DNA of 64,000 nucleotides. Origin: Ensifer sp. Root278. GTDB lineage: Bacteria > Pseudomonadota > Alphaproteobacteria > Rhizobiales > Rhizobiaceae. The DNA is taken from assembly GCF_001429285.1 (NCBI RefSeq), contig NZ_LMJJ01000043.1:164184-228183 (forward strand). Reading direction: 5' to 3'. Positions 17,863 through 26,078 of this stretch are shown one piece after another; position 1 is the stretch's first letter, and every line of letters begins with the position of its first letter. The notes under the pieces are model-generated. The model searched no databases, had not been told where the DNA came from, and worked only from the letters and a program-made list of their open reading frames with translations. The translations under genes were made by a program, and so were the position numbers.

Positions 17863-18024
17863 TTTCGGTCCTTCCGCTCTTGATGTCGTACCGCAGATGG
17901 CGCTCGGCGCGGCGCTACACGGCCATGCGGCCGCCAACAGACAGGCCAACATCGTTCGTCTTCGCATCCCTGGGCCCTTGATTCCGTAATTATCTAAGTT
18001 ACAGAATTGGGTGAGGTCAAGTAT

Positions 18025-18045
18025 GCGTAACAATAAAAGTTACGC
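18025..18045. promoter_or_regulatory. Inverted repeat in the hydrolase/Rrf2 intergenic region
   Basis: GCGTAAC (18025-18031) and GTTACGC (18039-18045) are perfect 7-base arms with a 7-base A-rich spacer. A related GTAA...GTTAC pair occurs at about 17987-18003. The site ends 14 bases before the Rrf2 ATG and is a good candidate for autoregulation and control of the divergent hydrolase gene. Confidence 0.5.
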
Positions 18046-18059
18046 TTTAGGGGTGGCAT

Positions 18060-18518
18060 ATGAAACGAGACAGCCGGCTGGCGCGCATGATCCACGTGCT
18101 CATCCATATGGGGCTTTTGGGCGGGCGCGAGACCTCGGAAACCATCTCAAAGATGCTGAACACCAATCCCGTGGTCGTGCGCCGCACGATGGCGGCGTTG
18201 AAGCGCAAGGGCGTGGTGGGTTCAGAGGGAGGGCGCGGTGGCGGATGGGTGCTGCTGCGGTCTCTGGACGACTTGACGGTCCTGGACATCCAGAAAGCGC
18301 TCGACGAAGGCGAGGTTTTGTCCGCCGGCGTTTCGGAAGATCATCCAACCTGTCCGGTGGAGCGGGCGGCGAACGCCGCCCTGGTGCAGGCCTTCGACAA
18401 GGCGGAGAGCACTCTGCTGGACGAGTTCGCAAAGCTCAGGCTATCGATCATCGCGGAGCATGCCCTGTCGGCGGACAGGCAGCTGACACGGCACCAAGAC
18501 GGAAGAAATGATGGCTGA
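18060..18518 (+). CDS. Rrf2 family transcriptional regulator
   Basis: A 152-residue Rrf2-type winged-helix regulator. The start MKRDSRLARMIHVLIHM is typical, followed by the helix-turn-helix ETSETISKMLNTNPVVVRRTMAALKR and the wing GVVGSEGGRGGGWVL. Only one cysteine (in HPTCPVE) lies in the region where iron-sulphur members such as IscR have three, so cluster binding is unlikely. It belongs to the YwnA/NsrR-like non-cluster group. It overlaps the GNAT gene by about ten bases and is divergent from the hydrolase gene. Confidence 0.85.
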   Translation: MKRDSRLARMIHVLIHMGLLGGRETSETISKMLNTNPVVVRRTMAALKRKGVVGSEGGRGGGWVLLRSLDDLTVLDIQKALDEGEVLSAGVSEDHPTCPVERAANAALVQAFDKAESTLLDEFAKLRLSIIAEHALSADRQLTRHQDGRNDG

Positions 18519-18933
18519 CAACAGCGCTGACCATCCGCGTTTCGTATGGCGCGGCGACTTCGCGAATGCCGAGTTGAATGCGCTGCATGCCGAGTGTTTC
18601 GAACACGCGCTTGCCGGTGACGATTGGTGGAAACAGGTGAACACCTTCAGCCTCGGCTGGGTTTGCTTGCGTCTCTCGGGCAAGCTTGCCGGTTTCGTCA
18701 ATGTCGCCTGGGATGGCGGTGTGCACGCTTTTCTGCTCGACACCATGGTCTCAGCGCCCTGGCGGCGAAAGGGTTACGCGCGCCGGCTCGTCGAAGAGGC
18801 GGTGGCAAATGCAAGGCTGTCGGGTTGCGAGTGGCTGCATGTCGACTTTGATGCGCATCTTCGCGACTTTTACCTTGAAGTCTGCGGGTTCGTTCCCACG
18901 GATGCCGGCCTGATCCGCCTTCGCCAGGACTAG
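18508..18933 (+). CDS. GNAT family N-acetyltransferase
   Basis: A 141-residue acetyltransferase. The acetyl-CoA binding motif A is MVSAPWRRKGYARRLVEEAV (R/QxxGxG/A type), preceded by the beta strand FVNVAWDGGVHAFLLD and followed by LRDFYLEVCGFVPTDAG. The acceptor substrate is unknown. Two ATGs (18508 and 18511) are possible; both lie within the end of the Rrf2 gene, so the two are co-translated. It may be part of the response controlled by that regulator. Confidence 0.82.
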   Translation: MMADNSADHPRFVWRGDFANAELNALHAECFEHALAGDDWWKQVNTFSLGWVCLRLSGKLAGFVNVAWDGGVHAFLLDTMVSAPWRRKGYARRLVEEAVANARLSGCEWLHVDFDAHLRDFYLEVCGFVPTDAGLIRLRQD

Positions 18934-19039
18934 CGAATGCGAGCCCCGATCGGGGCTTCCGTTGCGAATTAAAGATGAGTAAAGAAGGAAGGAATTAGAT
19001 CGAGGCGCGGCCTCTGATTCCCCGAGCATTGGGCAATTG

Positions 19040-19924
19040 ATGACGTTCCAGCCACGGATGCAGAACAAGATCTCCGGCTTCAAGGTCCTCGGCGGTTTGC
19101 GCCGCCGGGAATGGAACGGGATCATCGCCGACGTCTGGGATGTCGAATGCGAGGCGCGGGCGGGCGGTCACTATGTGTCGGATGATCCGCGCATGTTCAT
19201 CGTGCTCGATGCCCAAGGCGGGAGCCGCTGCAACGTCAAGCTTTCGCCCGGCGGCCCCGGGACGGTGCAGAACTATCGCGAACAAGGTCTTTCCTACATC
19301 CCGGCGGGCATGGAAATCTGGGCCGATGTCGTCGATGTGCAATACATCCGCCATCTCGATCTGCACTTCAATCTCGATGTCCTCAGCCGACGGCTGATGG
19401 AAGACCTCGACGCCAGCCGTTGCAACGCGCCCCGGCTGATGTTTCATGATGAGCGTTTCCTGCAACTCGCACGGCTCATCGCTGCGGAGTGCCTCAATCC
19501 GCAGCCATTGCATGATCTCTACGGGGACGGCCTCACGGTCGCGCTGTTCATCGACCTGATGAAGCTCAACCGTGCCGATCCGCGCAAGCGCAGTCCGCTT
19601 GCTGCCTGGCAGATGCGCCGCGTGGCCGATTACATCGAGGAGAACTTCGGCCGCAACATCCGGCTTGAGGAATTGGCAACGCTTGCCGGGTTGTCGCAAT
19701 CGCATTTCAGTCATGCCTTCAAGGCCTCGACCGGCATGCCGCCGCATCAGTGGCAGACGAAAACGCGCGTCGAACGGGCCAAGCAACTCCTGCTCAAGAA
19801 TGACGCGTCGCTGACGGCGATTGCCGTCGAGACCGGGTTTTCGGACCAGGCGCATTTCACCCGGGTCTTCCGCAAGGTTGTCGGCACAACGCCGGCGCAA
19901 TGGAAGCGGAGCCGATTGGCCTGA
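19040..19924 (+). CDS. AraC family transcriptional regulator
   Basis: A 294-residue regulator with an N-terminal sensing domain of cupin type and a C-terminal AraC DNA-binding domain. The two helix-turn-helix units are IRLEELATLAGLSQSHFSHAFK and LTAIAVETGFSDQAHFTRVFRK, with the terminal VVGTTPAQWK block. It is immediately upstream of a TonB-dependent siderophore receptor on the same strand with 180 bases between, so it is a good candidate for a siderophore-responsive activator, as known for PchR/RhrA-type regulators. Ligand sensing is inferred, not seen. ATG 19040 follows a TTG in the same frame. Confidence 0.86.
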   Translation: MTFQPRMQNKISGFKVLGGLRRREWNGIIADVWDVECEARAGGHYVSDDPRMFIVLDAQGGSRCNVKLSPGGPGTVQNYREQGLSYIPAGMEIWADVVDVQYIRHLDLHFNLDVLSRRLMEDLDASRCNAPRLMFHDERFLQLARLIAAECLNPQPLHDLYGDGLTVALFIDLMKLNRADPRKRSPLAAWQMRRVADYIEENFGRNIRLEELATLAGLSQSHFSHAFKASTGMPPHQWQTKTRVERAKQLLLKNDASLTAIAVETGFSDQAHFTRVFRKVVGTTPAQWKRSRLA

Positions 19925-20015
19925 GCAAATCGCCGCGCGCACGGGCGATTGTTCGCCGCAAATTGCCCAGGATCGTTCAATTGTCGCGGATCGCTCCAAG
20001 CGTCGGCATAATAGT

Positions 20016-20030
20016 TGATATAAACACTCA
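20016..20030. promoter_or_regulatory. Possible RirA (IRO) box upstream of siderophore receptor
   Basis: TGA-N9-TCA occurs here, the spacing given for the RirA iron-responsive operator of rhizobia. It lies 77 bases before the receptor ATG in an AT-rich stretch suited to a promoter. The motif is short and could be chance. Confidence 0.3.
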
Positions 20031-20106
20031 TCTTATAGGGATTACTTTCTAACGCCGCATATCGCTCCGGGGATTGGCGCGATGGGCGGCTCGGGGCGAT
20101 GAAGAG

Positions 20107-22311
20107 ATGATGGTGAGTGGCAGGGCGGCAGGTTTCGCCGAATGGCTGGCAGATGGGGTAGCCGGCATTGCAATTCTGGCAGCGGGTGCCGCGATCGCGC
20201 AGGACGCGCCGGCGACCCGGCTGGAAAAGATCGAGGTCCAGGCTGGAGCGACCGCAGACGACGCAACCGGTCCGGTCGAGGGCTATGTCGCCAAAGCGAC
20301 GACCACCGGCTCGAAGTCTGCCACCCCGATCAACGAAATTCCCCAATCCGTATCGGTCATCGGCCGCGACGAGCTGGACGATCGCGGCGTCGTCAACAAG
20401 ATCGACGAGGCGCTTCGCTATACGCCCGGCGTGATGGCCGAGCCCTTCGGCGTCGATCCGGATACCGACTGGTTCTACATCCGCGGCTTCGATGCCACGC
20501 AGACCGGCGTCTTCCTCGATGGCCTCAATCTTTTCTCCTACGGTTTCGGGGGTTTTCAGATCGATCCGTTCATGCTGGAGCGCGTCGAGGTGCTGAAAGG
20601 GCCGGCGTCTGTGCTCTATGGCGGCGCCAATCCGGGCGGCATAGTCAGCCTCATCAGCAAGCGGCCAAGTGATGGGAGCTCCACCTATGTGGAGACCGGC
20701 ATCAACAACAATGGCAATGCCTTCCTTGGCATCGACGTGAACCGCCCGTTGGACGATGCGATCAACTACCGCGTCACCGGCAAGGTCTCCGGCGGCAACA
20801 ACTACACCGACCACTCGGAAGACATGCGCGGGTTCATCCTGCCGCAGATCACCTATCAGCCCGACGATGCGACCAGCCTGACGGTCTACGGCCTGCTGCA
20901 GGGCCTTGATCAGGTCCATACCGGTGGCGGCTTCCTGCCCTATGTCGGGACGGTCGTCGATGCGCCGTTCGGCAAGATCGATCGCAAGGCCTTCTTCGGC
21001 GAACCGGCTATCGATACCGGCACCTATGTGCAGCAGATGCTCGGCTACGAGATCAAGCACGAGTTCGATAGCGGTTGGCAGTTCAGCCAGAACCTGCGCT
21101 ACGGTCACCTCTACAAGCATGAGAACGGCCCGTATACCTACGGCTATTACGATCCGAGCCTGCCGTTCCCGGTTTCGCCGACGCCGGCCACACCTGACAA
21201 TCTGCTCTATCGCCTGGGCTTTGAGGCGACCTCCAAGGTCGATACGTTCGGCGTCGACAATCGTCTTGAGGGCGAATTCGAGACCGGCGCGCTCGATCAT
21301 ACGCTGCTGGTCGGACTCGACTACAAGCTCTTCCGCCTGGATCACGTCCAGGCATCGTCGGCGGCAACGCCGATCAGCGCCACGGATCCGGTCTACGGCG
21401 CACCGCAGCCGGCCAACGCCATCTATATCAACCAGGTGATCACCCAGCAGCAGCTCGGCGTCTACGCGCAGGACCAGATTCGATTCGGCGACGGTTGGCT
21501 CGTCACGCTCAATGGCCGTTACGACTATGTCGACACCAAAACTGACAATGGCCCCACCTTCTGGGCTCCGACGCAGAACTCGAGCTTTGATTACAGCGAG
21601 GGCGCCGTCAGCGGCCGCGCCGGACTTGCCTATGAATTCGACAATGGGCTGACCCCCTATGTCAGCGTTGCCACCTTCTTCAATCCGATCGTGGCGGTAA
21701 CGGCAACCGGCAACACCAAACCCGAGGAGGGCGAGCAGTTCGAGGCCGGCGTCAAGTACGAGCCATACTTCTTTGATGGCGTGTTGACGGCGTCCATCTA
21801 CCAGCTGACCAAACGCAATGCTTTCGTGACCGACCCGTTGACGAGCATTTCCACCCAGACGGGCGAGGTGCGTTCCCGCGGCATCGAGCTCGAAGGCAAG
21901 GTCAATCTCAACGAAAGCTGGAAGGTGATCGCCGGCCTCGACTTCATGGATATCGAGGTGACCGAGGACGCGAACCGCGCGCTGGTCGGCAAGTCGCCCT
22001 ATCTCGCTCCCGATGCGCAGGCCTCGTTGTGGGTCGATTACACCGTGCAGCAGGGCGCGCTCGAGGGCGTCAGCCTCGGTGCCGGTGTTCGCTACCGCGG
22101 CGAAAGCTGGGCGGACAAGGAGAACACGGCGAAGGTGCCTTCCTCGACGGTGTTCGATGCCGGGCTGCGCTATGAAAAGGACGGATGGGGTGCCGCTCTC
22201 AACGTCACCAACCTTTTCGACAAGGAATATGTGAGCGGTTGCAGCGGCGTGCTCGTCTGCGGTTACGGCGACGCCCGAACCGTCACGCTCAAGCTCAGCA
22301 AGACATGGTAG
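20107..22311 (+). CDS. TonB-dependent siderophore receptor
   Basis: A 734-residue outer-membrane receptor. After an imperfect signal region (residues 1-35, ending AAIAQ), a plug domain begins (PVEGYVAKATTTGSKS, IPQSVSVIGRDELDD, LRYTPGV, FYIRGFDA, LERVEVLKGPASVLYGGANPGGIV). The C-terminal beta-barrel ends with a terminal aromatic residue (LKLSKTW), as needed for outer-membrane assembly. It belongs to the FhuA/FoxA/FpvA-like ferrisiderophore receptors and resembles the receptor at 30125, sharing the GPVEGYVAK start of the plug. There is no STN domain, so it does not signal to an ECF sigma factor. Regulation is likely by the upstream AraC protein. ATG 20107 is preferred to an upstream TTG at 20074. 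Confidence 0.88.
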   Translation: MMVSGRAAGFAEWLADGVAGIAILAAGAAIAQDAPATRLEKIEVQAGATADDATGPVEGYVAKATTTGSKSATPINEIPQSVSVIGRDELDDRGVVNKIDEALRYTPGVMAEPFGVDPDTDWFYIRGFDATQTGVFLDGLNLFSYGFGGFQIDPFMLERVEVLKGPASVLYGGANPGGIVSLISKRPSDGSSTYVETGINNNGNAFLGIDVNRPLDDAINYRVTGKVSGGNNYTDHSEDMRGFILPQITYQPDDATSLTVYGLLQGLDQVHTGGGFLPYVGTVVDAPFGKIDRKAFFGEPAIDTGTYVQQMLGYEIKHEFDSGWQFSQNLRYGHLYKHENGPYTYGYYDPSLPFPVSPTPATPDNLLYRLGFEATSKVDTFGVDNRLEGEFETGALDHTLLVGLDYKLFRLDHVQASSAATPISATDPVYGAPQPANAIYINQVITQQQLGVYAQDQIRFGDGWLVTLNGRYDYVDTKTDNGPTFWAPTQNSSFDYSEGAVSGRAGLAYEFDNGLTPYVSVATFFNPIVAVTATGNTKPEEGEQFEAGVKYEPYFFDGVLTASIYQLTKRNAFVTDPLTSISTQTGEVRSRGIELEGKVNLNESWKVIAGLDFMDIEVTEDANRALVGKSPYLAPDAQASLWVDYTVQQGALEGVSLGAGVRYRGESWADKENTAKVPSSTVFDAGLRYEKDGWGAALNVTNLFDKEYVSGCSGVLVCGYGDARTVTLKLSKTW

Positions 22312-22327
22312 ACTGAGCCCATGGGCG

Positions 22328-22347
22328 GGGCCGGAGTGTACCGGCCC
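22328..22347 (+). terminator. GC-rich stem-loop after the receptor gene
   Basis: GGGCCGG and CCGGCCC are 7-base arms around AGTGTA, starting 17 bases after the receptor stop. There is no T-tract, so it may be a weak terminator or a 3' stabilising hairpin. Confidence 0.4.
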
Positions 22348-22547
22348 TGCGCCACTTCGCGTACAGGTTGAGCGTCGTTTCTGCGCCACAACCACTGTCT
22401 GGCGAGCCGCCCGGCTGCTATGTCGCGGGCGGGCATTTCCGCGCGATCGGTGAGGCGATCGACGTCTCCTCGAAGTCGCTGGTCTCTCGCCTACCTGTTC
22501 CAATTCCGCGGACGAACCGACCTGGCAAACGGGTTTCCGCAGAGCGT

Positions 22548-22600
22548 TTGACAAACACATAGCCAATTGGCTATACGTCATCCCATAGCCAATCGGGTAT
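22548..22600 (+). promoter_or_regulatory. Sigma-70 promoter with embedded ArsR operators
   Basis: TTGACA (22548-22553) and CTATAC (22571-22576) are separated by 17 bases. The perfect palindrome ATAGCCAATTGGCTAT (22559-22574) fills the spacer and overlaps the -10 box. A second imperfect copy, ATAGCCAATCGGGTAT, is at 22585-22600, 26 bases further on and just before the arsR ATG. A repressor bound there would block RNA polymerase directly. Confidence 0.7.
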
Positions 22601-22605
22601 GAGAC

Positions 22606-22929
22606 ATGTCGCAGTTACAAGATGCGGTATTTCGGGCACTTGCAGATCCCACACGTCGCGGGCTCTTCGAACACCTCTGCCGCCAAGGAGATACGACGGT
22701 CGTCGGATTGCTGGCCGATGCCGGGGTTTCGCAGCCGGTCGTGTCCAAGCATCTGAAGATCCTGAAGGCGGCAGGGCTCGTGCACGATCGGCATGAAGGC
22801 CGTTACACCTATTACAGCGCCAAGCGCGAAGCTCTTGCCACCCTGGTCGATTGGACGACCGAGATGGCCGGCTTCTGGCAGGAGCGCTTCGATGATCTCG
22901 ATGATTTACTAAAGAGAATGGACCAATGA
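22606..22929 (+). CDS. ArsR family transcriptional repressor
   Basis: A 107-residue winged-helix regulator: VFRALADPTRRGLFEHLC, VVGLLADAGVSQPVVSKHLKIL and the wing GLVHDRHEGRYTYYSAKRE. No metal-binding cysteine pair is present in the recognition helix. The C-terminus (LVDWTTEMAGFWQERFDDLDDLLKRMDQ) is the type found in repressors co-encoded with SRPBCC proteins. The downstream SRPBCC gene starts within its last codons (ATGA). It is the second ArsR/SRPBCC pair of this window, with the reverse gene order to the pair at 2717-3548, and its operators differ from those of the first. Confidence 0.9.
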   Translation: MSQLQDAVFRALADPTRRGLFEHLCRQGDTTVVGLLADAGVSQPVVSKHLKILKAAGLVHDRHEGRYTYYSAKREALATLVDWTTEMAGFWQERFDDLDDLLKRMDQ

Positions 22930-23335
22930 ACGAAACAACCGAAACAACACGCTCTGTCGTGGTCGAACGCGAATTTTCTCATGCGCCGGAAAAGATCTGG
23001 CGCGCGCTGACCCAGCCCCATCTGATTGCCGAATGGCTGATGCGGAACGATTTCGTGCCCGAAGTGGGCCGTCGCTTCACGCTTTCGGCCGACTGGGGAC
23101 AGTCGATTGCGAAGTCGAAACGATTGAGAAGGACCGCTCGCTCGCCTATCGCTGGGACACAAAAGATCTCACCAGCGTCGTCACCTGGACACTCGTTCCC
23201 ACCAACGGCGGCACCAACTTGCGTATGGAACAGCGCGGCTTCAAGGCGGATCAGAAGTCTTACTACCAGGGCGCAACCGTCGGGTGGCGACGCTTCATCG
23301 ACCAGCTGGCCGAAGTTGTCGCAAAGCTCGACTGA
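22926..23335 (+). pseudogene. SRPBCC/AHSA1 protein gene with a frameshift
   Basis: The first frame (from 22926) encodes a normal AHSA1 N-terminus, VVVEREFSHAPEKIWRALTQ up to FTLSADWG. The sequence then continues as a family C-terminus in another frame: TVDCEVETIEKDRSLAYRW, LRMEQRGFKADQKSYY and the final helix GWRRFIDQLAEVV, stopping at 23335. One base is missing at the junction: adding a G to the run at 23095-23098 joins the halves as DWG-TVDCEV, which fits related proteins. As given, the gene makes a wrong tail that runs to 23690. It may be a real loss or a homopolymer sequencing error. ArsR co-transcription is certain from the ATGA overlap. Confidence 0.78.
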
Positions 23336-23382
23336 CCATCTCCCGGCTTCAGGACCCTTTCTCAAACAACGAGGTGCCAGAA

Positions 23383-23598
23383 ATGACCGCTCTCATCCGA
23401 ACAATCCATCGCTGGACGTCGGTGCTTTTCTCGCTGGCCGTTGCGGCGATCTTTGCCGGCATGGCTCTGACGACGCTTCCCGAATGGGTCTATCTCATGC
23501 CACTGCCGCCGCTTGCCGTGCTTGTGCCGACCGGCCTCTATCTCTTCGCGCTGCCCTATCTGAGCAAGCCGCGAGAGAGGATTCAGGCGGCCGAGTAG
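23383..23598 (+). CDS. Small two-TM membrane protein
   Basis: A 71-residue hydrophobic protein with two predicted membrane helices (about residues 11-31 and 37-58). It is unrecognised as a family with known function, though similar short proteins often follow ArsR/SRPBCC pairs. A GAGGTG site lies a few bases before the ATG, and the gene begins 47 bases after the end of the SRPBCC gene, so it is the likely third gene of that operon. Confidence 0.65.
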   Translation: MTALIRTIHRWTSVLFSLAVAAIFAGMALTTLPEWVYLMPLPPLAVLVPTGLYLFALPYLSKPRERIQAAE

Positions 23599-23616
23599 GG
23601 GCGGCAGCCTGCCAGT

Positions 23617-24260
23617 TTATCCGGCCGGAAGAGCCGGGCTGGCGAAGCGCTTTCGGTACTCTGCCGGCGTCACGCCGACATGGCGCATGAAGGCACGGCG
23701 CAGCGTATCGGCATCGGAAAAGCCGCATTGAGCCGCGACCTGCTTGGGGGCTTCGTGTCCCTGCTCGAGAAGGCGGCGGGCAGCGTTGACCCGCGCCTCC
23801 TCGACCCAGGTTGCCGGCGTGATGCCGACCTCGCTGCGGAAGAGCCGGGAGAAACGGCGCGGGCTGAGATCCATCCGGCTGGCGAGTCTTGCAACGCTGT
23901 GATCGTGCGCGGATTGGCCGCGATCCAGCGCTGCAATTCCTGAAGCGCGGACCGGCCCGCTGGCATGGCCTCGCCCTTGCGGCTGAACTGCATCTGCCCG
24001 CCGGGCCTTTTGAAGAACATCACCAGCTGGCTCGCCACGCGTTTGGCGATCTCATGCCCGAGGTCCTCCTCGACCAGTGCCAGCGCCAGGTCGAGCCCCG
24101 CCGTCACGCCGGCCGCCGTGCGCGCCGGCCCGTCGCTGACATGGATCGCGTCCTCGTCGACGGTGACCTCAGGAAAGCGCCGCGCGAGATCTTCGGCGAC
24201 GGCCCAGTGCGTAGTCTCGCGCCGCGGCAATTTCTGCTGCGTGATCCGCTGCTCGCACTG
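23617..24260 (-). pseudogene. Truncated, frameshifted GlxA-type AraC regulator
   Basis: The minus strand encodes the second half of a GlxA family regulator in two frames. From about 24230 it reads the end of a DJ-1/PfpI-like domain (TTHWAVAEDLARRFPEVTVDEDAI, DGPARTAAGVTAGLDLALALVEE) and the linker SALQELQRWIAANPR. The AraC helix-turn-helix part (SVARLASRMDLSPRRFSRLFR, QVAAQCGFSDADTLRRAFMRHVG) continues in the other frame to 23617, with one base missing near 23900-23912. The first 130 or so residues of the family are absent; the LysR gene end lies there instead. It is a dead regulator, and both a deletion and a frameshift mark it. Confidence 0.75.
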
Positions 24261-24325
24261 GCACGGCTGAGGCGTCCTGTGCGCGGGGATGCCACATGTC
24301 CTGAGGCAGCCCCGCGCCTGTCAGC

Positions 24326-25213
24326 CTATTCCAAAAGACACTCAATCAACGCTCGTGTTGCGGAAGAGAGATGACGATGCGGCGGGTAGATGAGGGAGAA
24401 GGGCCGCGATCGGCCGCCAAAATCCGGCAGGAGTTCGACCAGGCTTCCCTGCGCCAGGCGATCGCGCACGACGAAGTCATAGGTCTGACATATGCCAAGG
24501 CCCGCCTCTGCCAGGGATACGGTGCCGAGCACATCATCCTCGACATGGACAGGACCCTGCGGCACCCAGTCGATGTCATGCCCATCGACCCGGAACAACC
24601 ACGGACCGGGACGGCCGGTTCTCGGCATGATGAACAGCAGGCACGTATGTGCCGTAAGATCGTCGATCGAGCGTGGCAGCCCGTGCCGCGCCACATAGGC
24701 GGGAGATGCCACCAACCTTAGCGGTGCGTCCTCGAGTTTTCGCCCGATCATGCCGCTATCGGGAAGTTGGCCGAGTCGTATGACCAGGTCGTAGCCTTCC
24801 GCGACCAGATCGACGTTGCGGTTGGCCACTGACAGTTCGACGATGACCGACGGGTGCTTCAGCGCGAAGCGTGTCAGCTTTTCCGGCAGGCGGAAATGAC
24901 CGTAGGTGGTGGAAACGCTGAGGCGGACCCGACCGGCCAGAATGCCTGTGCCTTGAACGGCCCGCTCCGCCTGATCGATCGTCTCGAACGCCGAGCGGAC
25001 CTGTTCCAGATAGGTGCGTCCCGCTTCCGTAAGGCTGATGCGCCGCGTCGTTCGCCGCATCAGTTGGGTCCCGAGCTTCGTTTCCAGCCGGGTGATCGCC
25101 CGGCTCAGCACCGAAGGCGTCGTACCGAGCGCCACGGCGCCGGCCGTCATCGAACCCCTGTCCATGACCGTGATGAAAGCCTCGACGTCGGCGAGGTGAT
25201 CGAAGCGGCGCAT
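24326..25213 (-). CDS. LysR family transcriptional regulator
   Basis: A 295-residue LysR regulator. The N-terminal helix-turn-helix is FITVMDRGSMTAGAVALGTTPSVLSRAITRLE in two helices, with LIxR-type wing MRRTTRRISLTEAG. The C-terminal effector domain starts at GRVRLSVSTTYGHFRLP. It is of the group with short aromatic-compound or quinone sensors, but the effector is unknown. It is divergent from the DJ-1/PfpI gene at 25336 and probably controls it from the dyad at 25255-25276. Confidence 0.87.
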   Translation of the reverse strand: MRRFDHLADVEAFITVMDRGSMTAGAVALGTTPSVLSRAITRLETKLGTQLMRRTTRRISLTEAGRTYLEQVRSAFETIDQAERAVQGTGILAGRVRLSVSTTYGHFRLPEKLTRFALKHPSVIVELSVANRNVDLVAEGYDLVIRLGQLPDSGMIGRKLEDAPLRLVASPAYVARHGLPRSIDDLTAHTCLLFIMPRTGRPGPWLFRVDGHDIDWVPQGPVHVEDDVLGTVSLAEAGLGICQTYDFVVRDRLAQGSLVELLPDFGGRSRPFSLIYPPHRHLSSATRALIECLLE

Positions 25214-25254
25214 CTTTGCCTTTCAAGACCAAATCATTTCCTTCTAAGCGAATT

Positions 25255-25276
25255 TATCGCCGAAATCGGAGATAAT
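25255..25276. promoter_or_regulatory. LysR-type dyad between lysR and pfpI genes
   Basis: TTATCGCCGA and TCGGAGATAA form 10-base arms with one mismatch around AA. The position, 42 bases upstream of the LysR start and 60 upstream of the PfpI start, suits a LysR recognition site. Confidence 0.45.
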
Positions 25277-25335
25277 AAATAGACGCCATCAGCAACGCCC
25301 GCGACGTCGGGCCCATTCCAAAAAGGGAAGTGATG

Positions 25336-26031
25336 ATGACGGAGACAGCCCCGTTAGCCGGAAAACCCGTGCTTTTCGTTCTCACCAGCCACGGCACCAA
25401 GGGCGACGGCGGCCAGCCGACCGGCTTCTATCTCGGTGAGGTCACGCACCCGCTGGCCGTGCTCGAAGCGGCTGGGATCTCCGTCGAATTCGCGTCGATC
25501 AAAGGGGGTGAACCGCCGATCGACGGTCTCGATCTCGAAGACACGATCAACCAGCGCTATTGGAACGACGAGGCGTTTCGCGCCGCGATCCGCACGACCG
25601 CCAAGCTCGATGAGGTCGACCCCTCGCGCTACGCTGCGATCTTTTTCGCCGGCGGCCACGGCGCCATGTGGGACCTGCCGCAAAGCGGCGCGGTCGACCG
25701 GGTGACCCGTTCGATCTTCGAGGCCGGCGGTGCTGTCGCGGCGGTGTGCCATGGCCCGGCGGCGCTCGTAAACGTCAAGCTTTCCGGCGGCAGCTACCTG
25801 GTGTCCGGTCGTAATGTCAGCGCCTTCACCGATTCAGAAGAACGCGCCGTCGGTCTCGACAAGACCGTGCCCTTCCTGCTCGCCAGCACGCTCGTAGAGC
25901 GCGGCGCGCGGCATCACCCGGCGCCGGACTGGACGTCGAAGGTGGTCGTCGATGGCCGATTGATCACCGGCCAGAATCCGCAGTCCGCCACAGGCGTCGG
26001 CGAGGCCCTTCGTGACGTTCTTGTCGCCTGA
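25336..26031 (+). CDS. DJ-1/PfpI family type-1 glutamine amidotransferase-like protein
   Basis: A 231-residue cytoplasmic protein of the DJ-1/PfpI superfamily, close to the Hsp31/ThiJ subgroup. The nucleophile elbow is AVCHGPAAL; the acidic partner is in GGEPPIDG-type loop region and the FFAGGHGAMWDLP block is characteristic. Members act as glyoxalases (methylglyoxal to lactate without glutathione), chaperones or deglycases; methylglyoxal detoxification is the best guess. AAGGGAAG precedes the ATG at 25336; ATG/GTG codons at 25330 and 25333 are alternatives. It is divergent from a LysR gene and followed by a secreted paralogue. Confidence 0.85.
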   Translation: MTETAPLAGKPVLFVLTSHGTKGDGGQPTGFYLGEVTHPLAVLEAAGISVEFASIKGGEPPIDGLDLEDTINQRYWNDEAFRAAIRTTAKLDEVDPSRYAAIFFAGGHGAMWDLPQSGAVDRVTRSIFEAGGAVAAVCHGPAALVNVKLSGGSYLVSGRNVSAFTDSEERAVGLDKTVPFLLASTLVERGARHHPAPDWTSKVVVDGRLITGQNPQSATGVGEALRDVLVA

Positions 26032-26078
26032 AAACCCAGTTGCAGGAGGTCGTGAGACTTCCATTTGGAGATATAAAA

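Noticed and set aside
19747-22581. A 944-codon open frame on the minus strand across the TonB receptor gene.
   Set aside because: It is antisense to a well-supported receptor; the predicted protein is low-complexity and has no family features. High GC and codon bias produce such frames.
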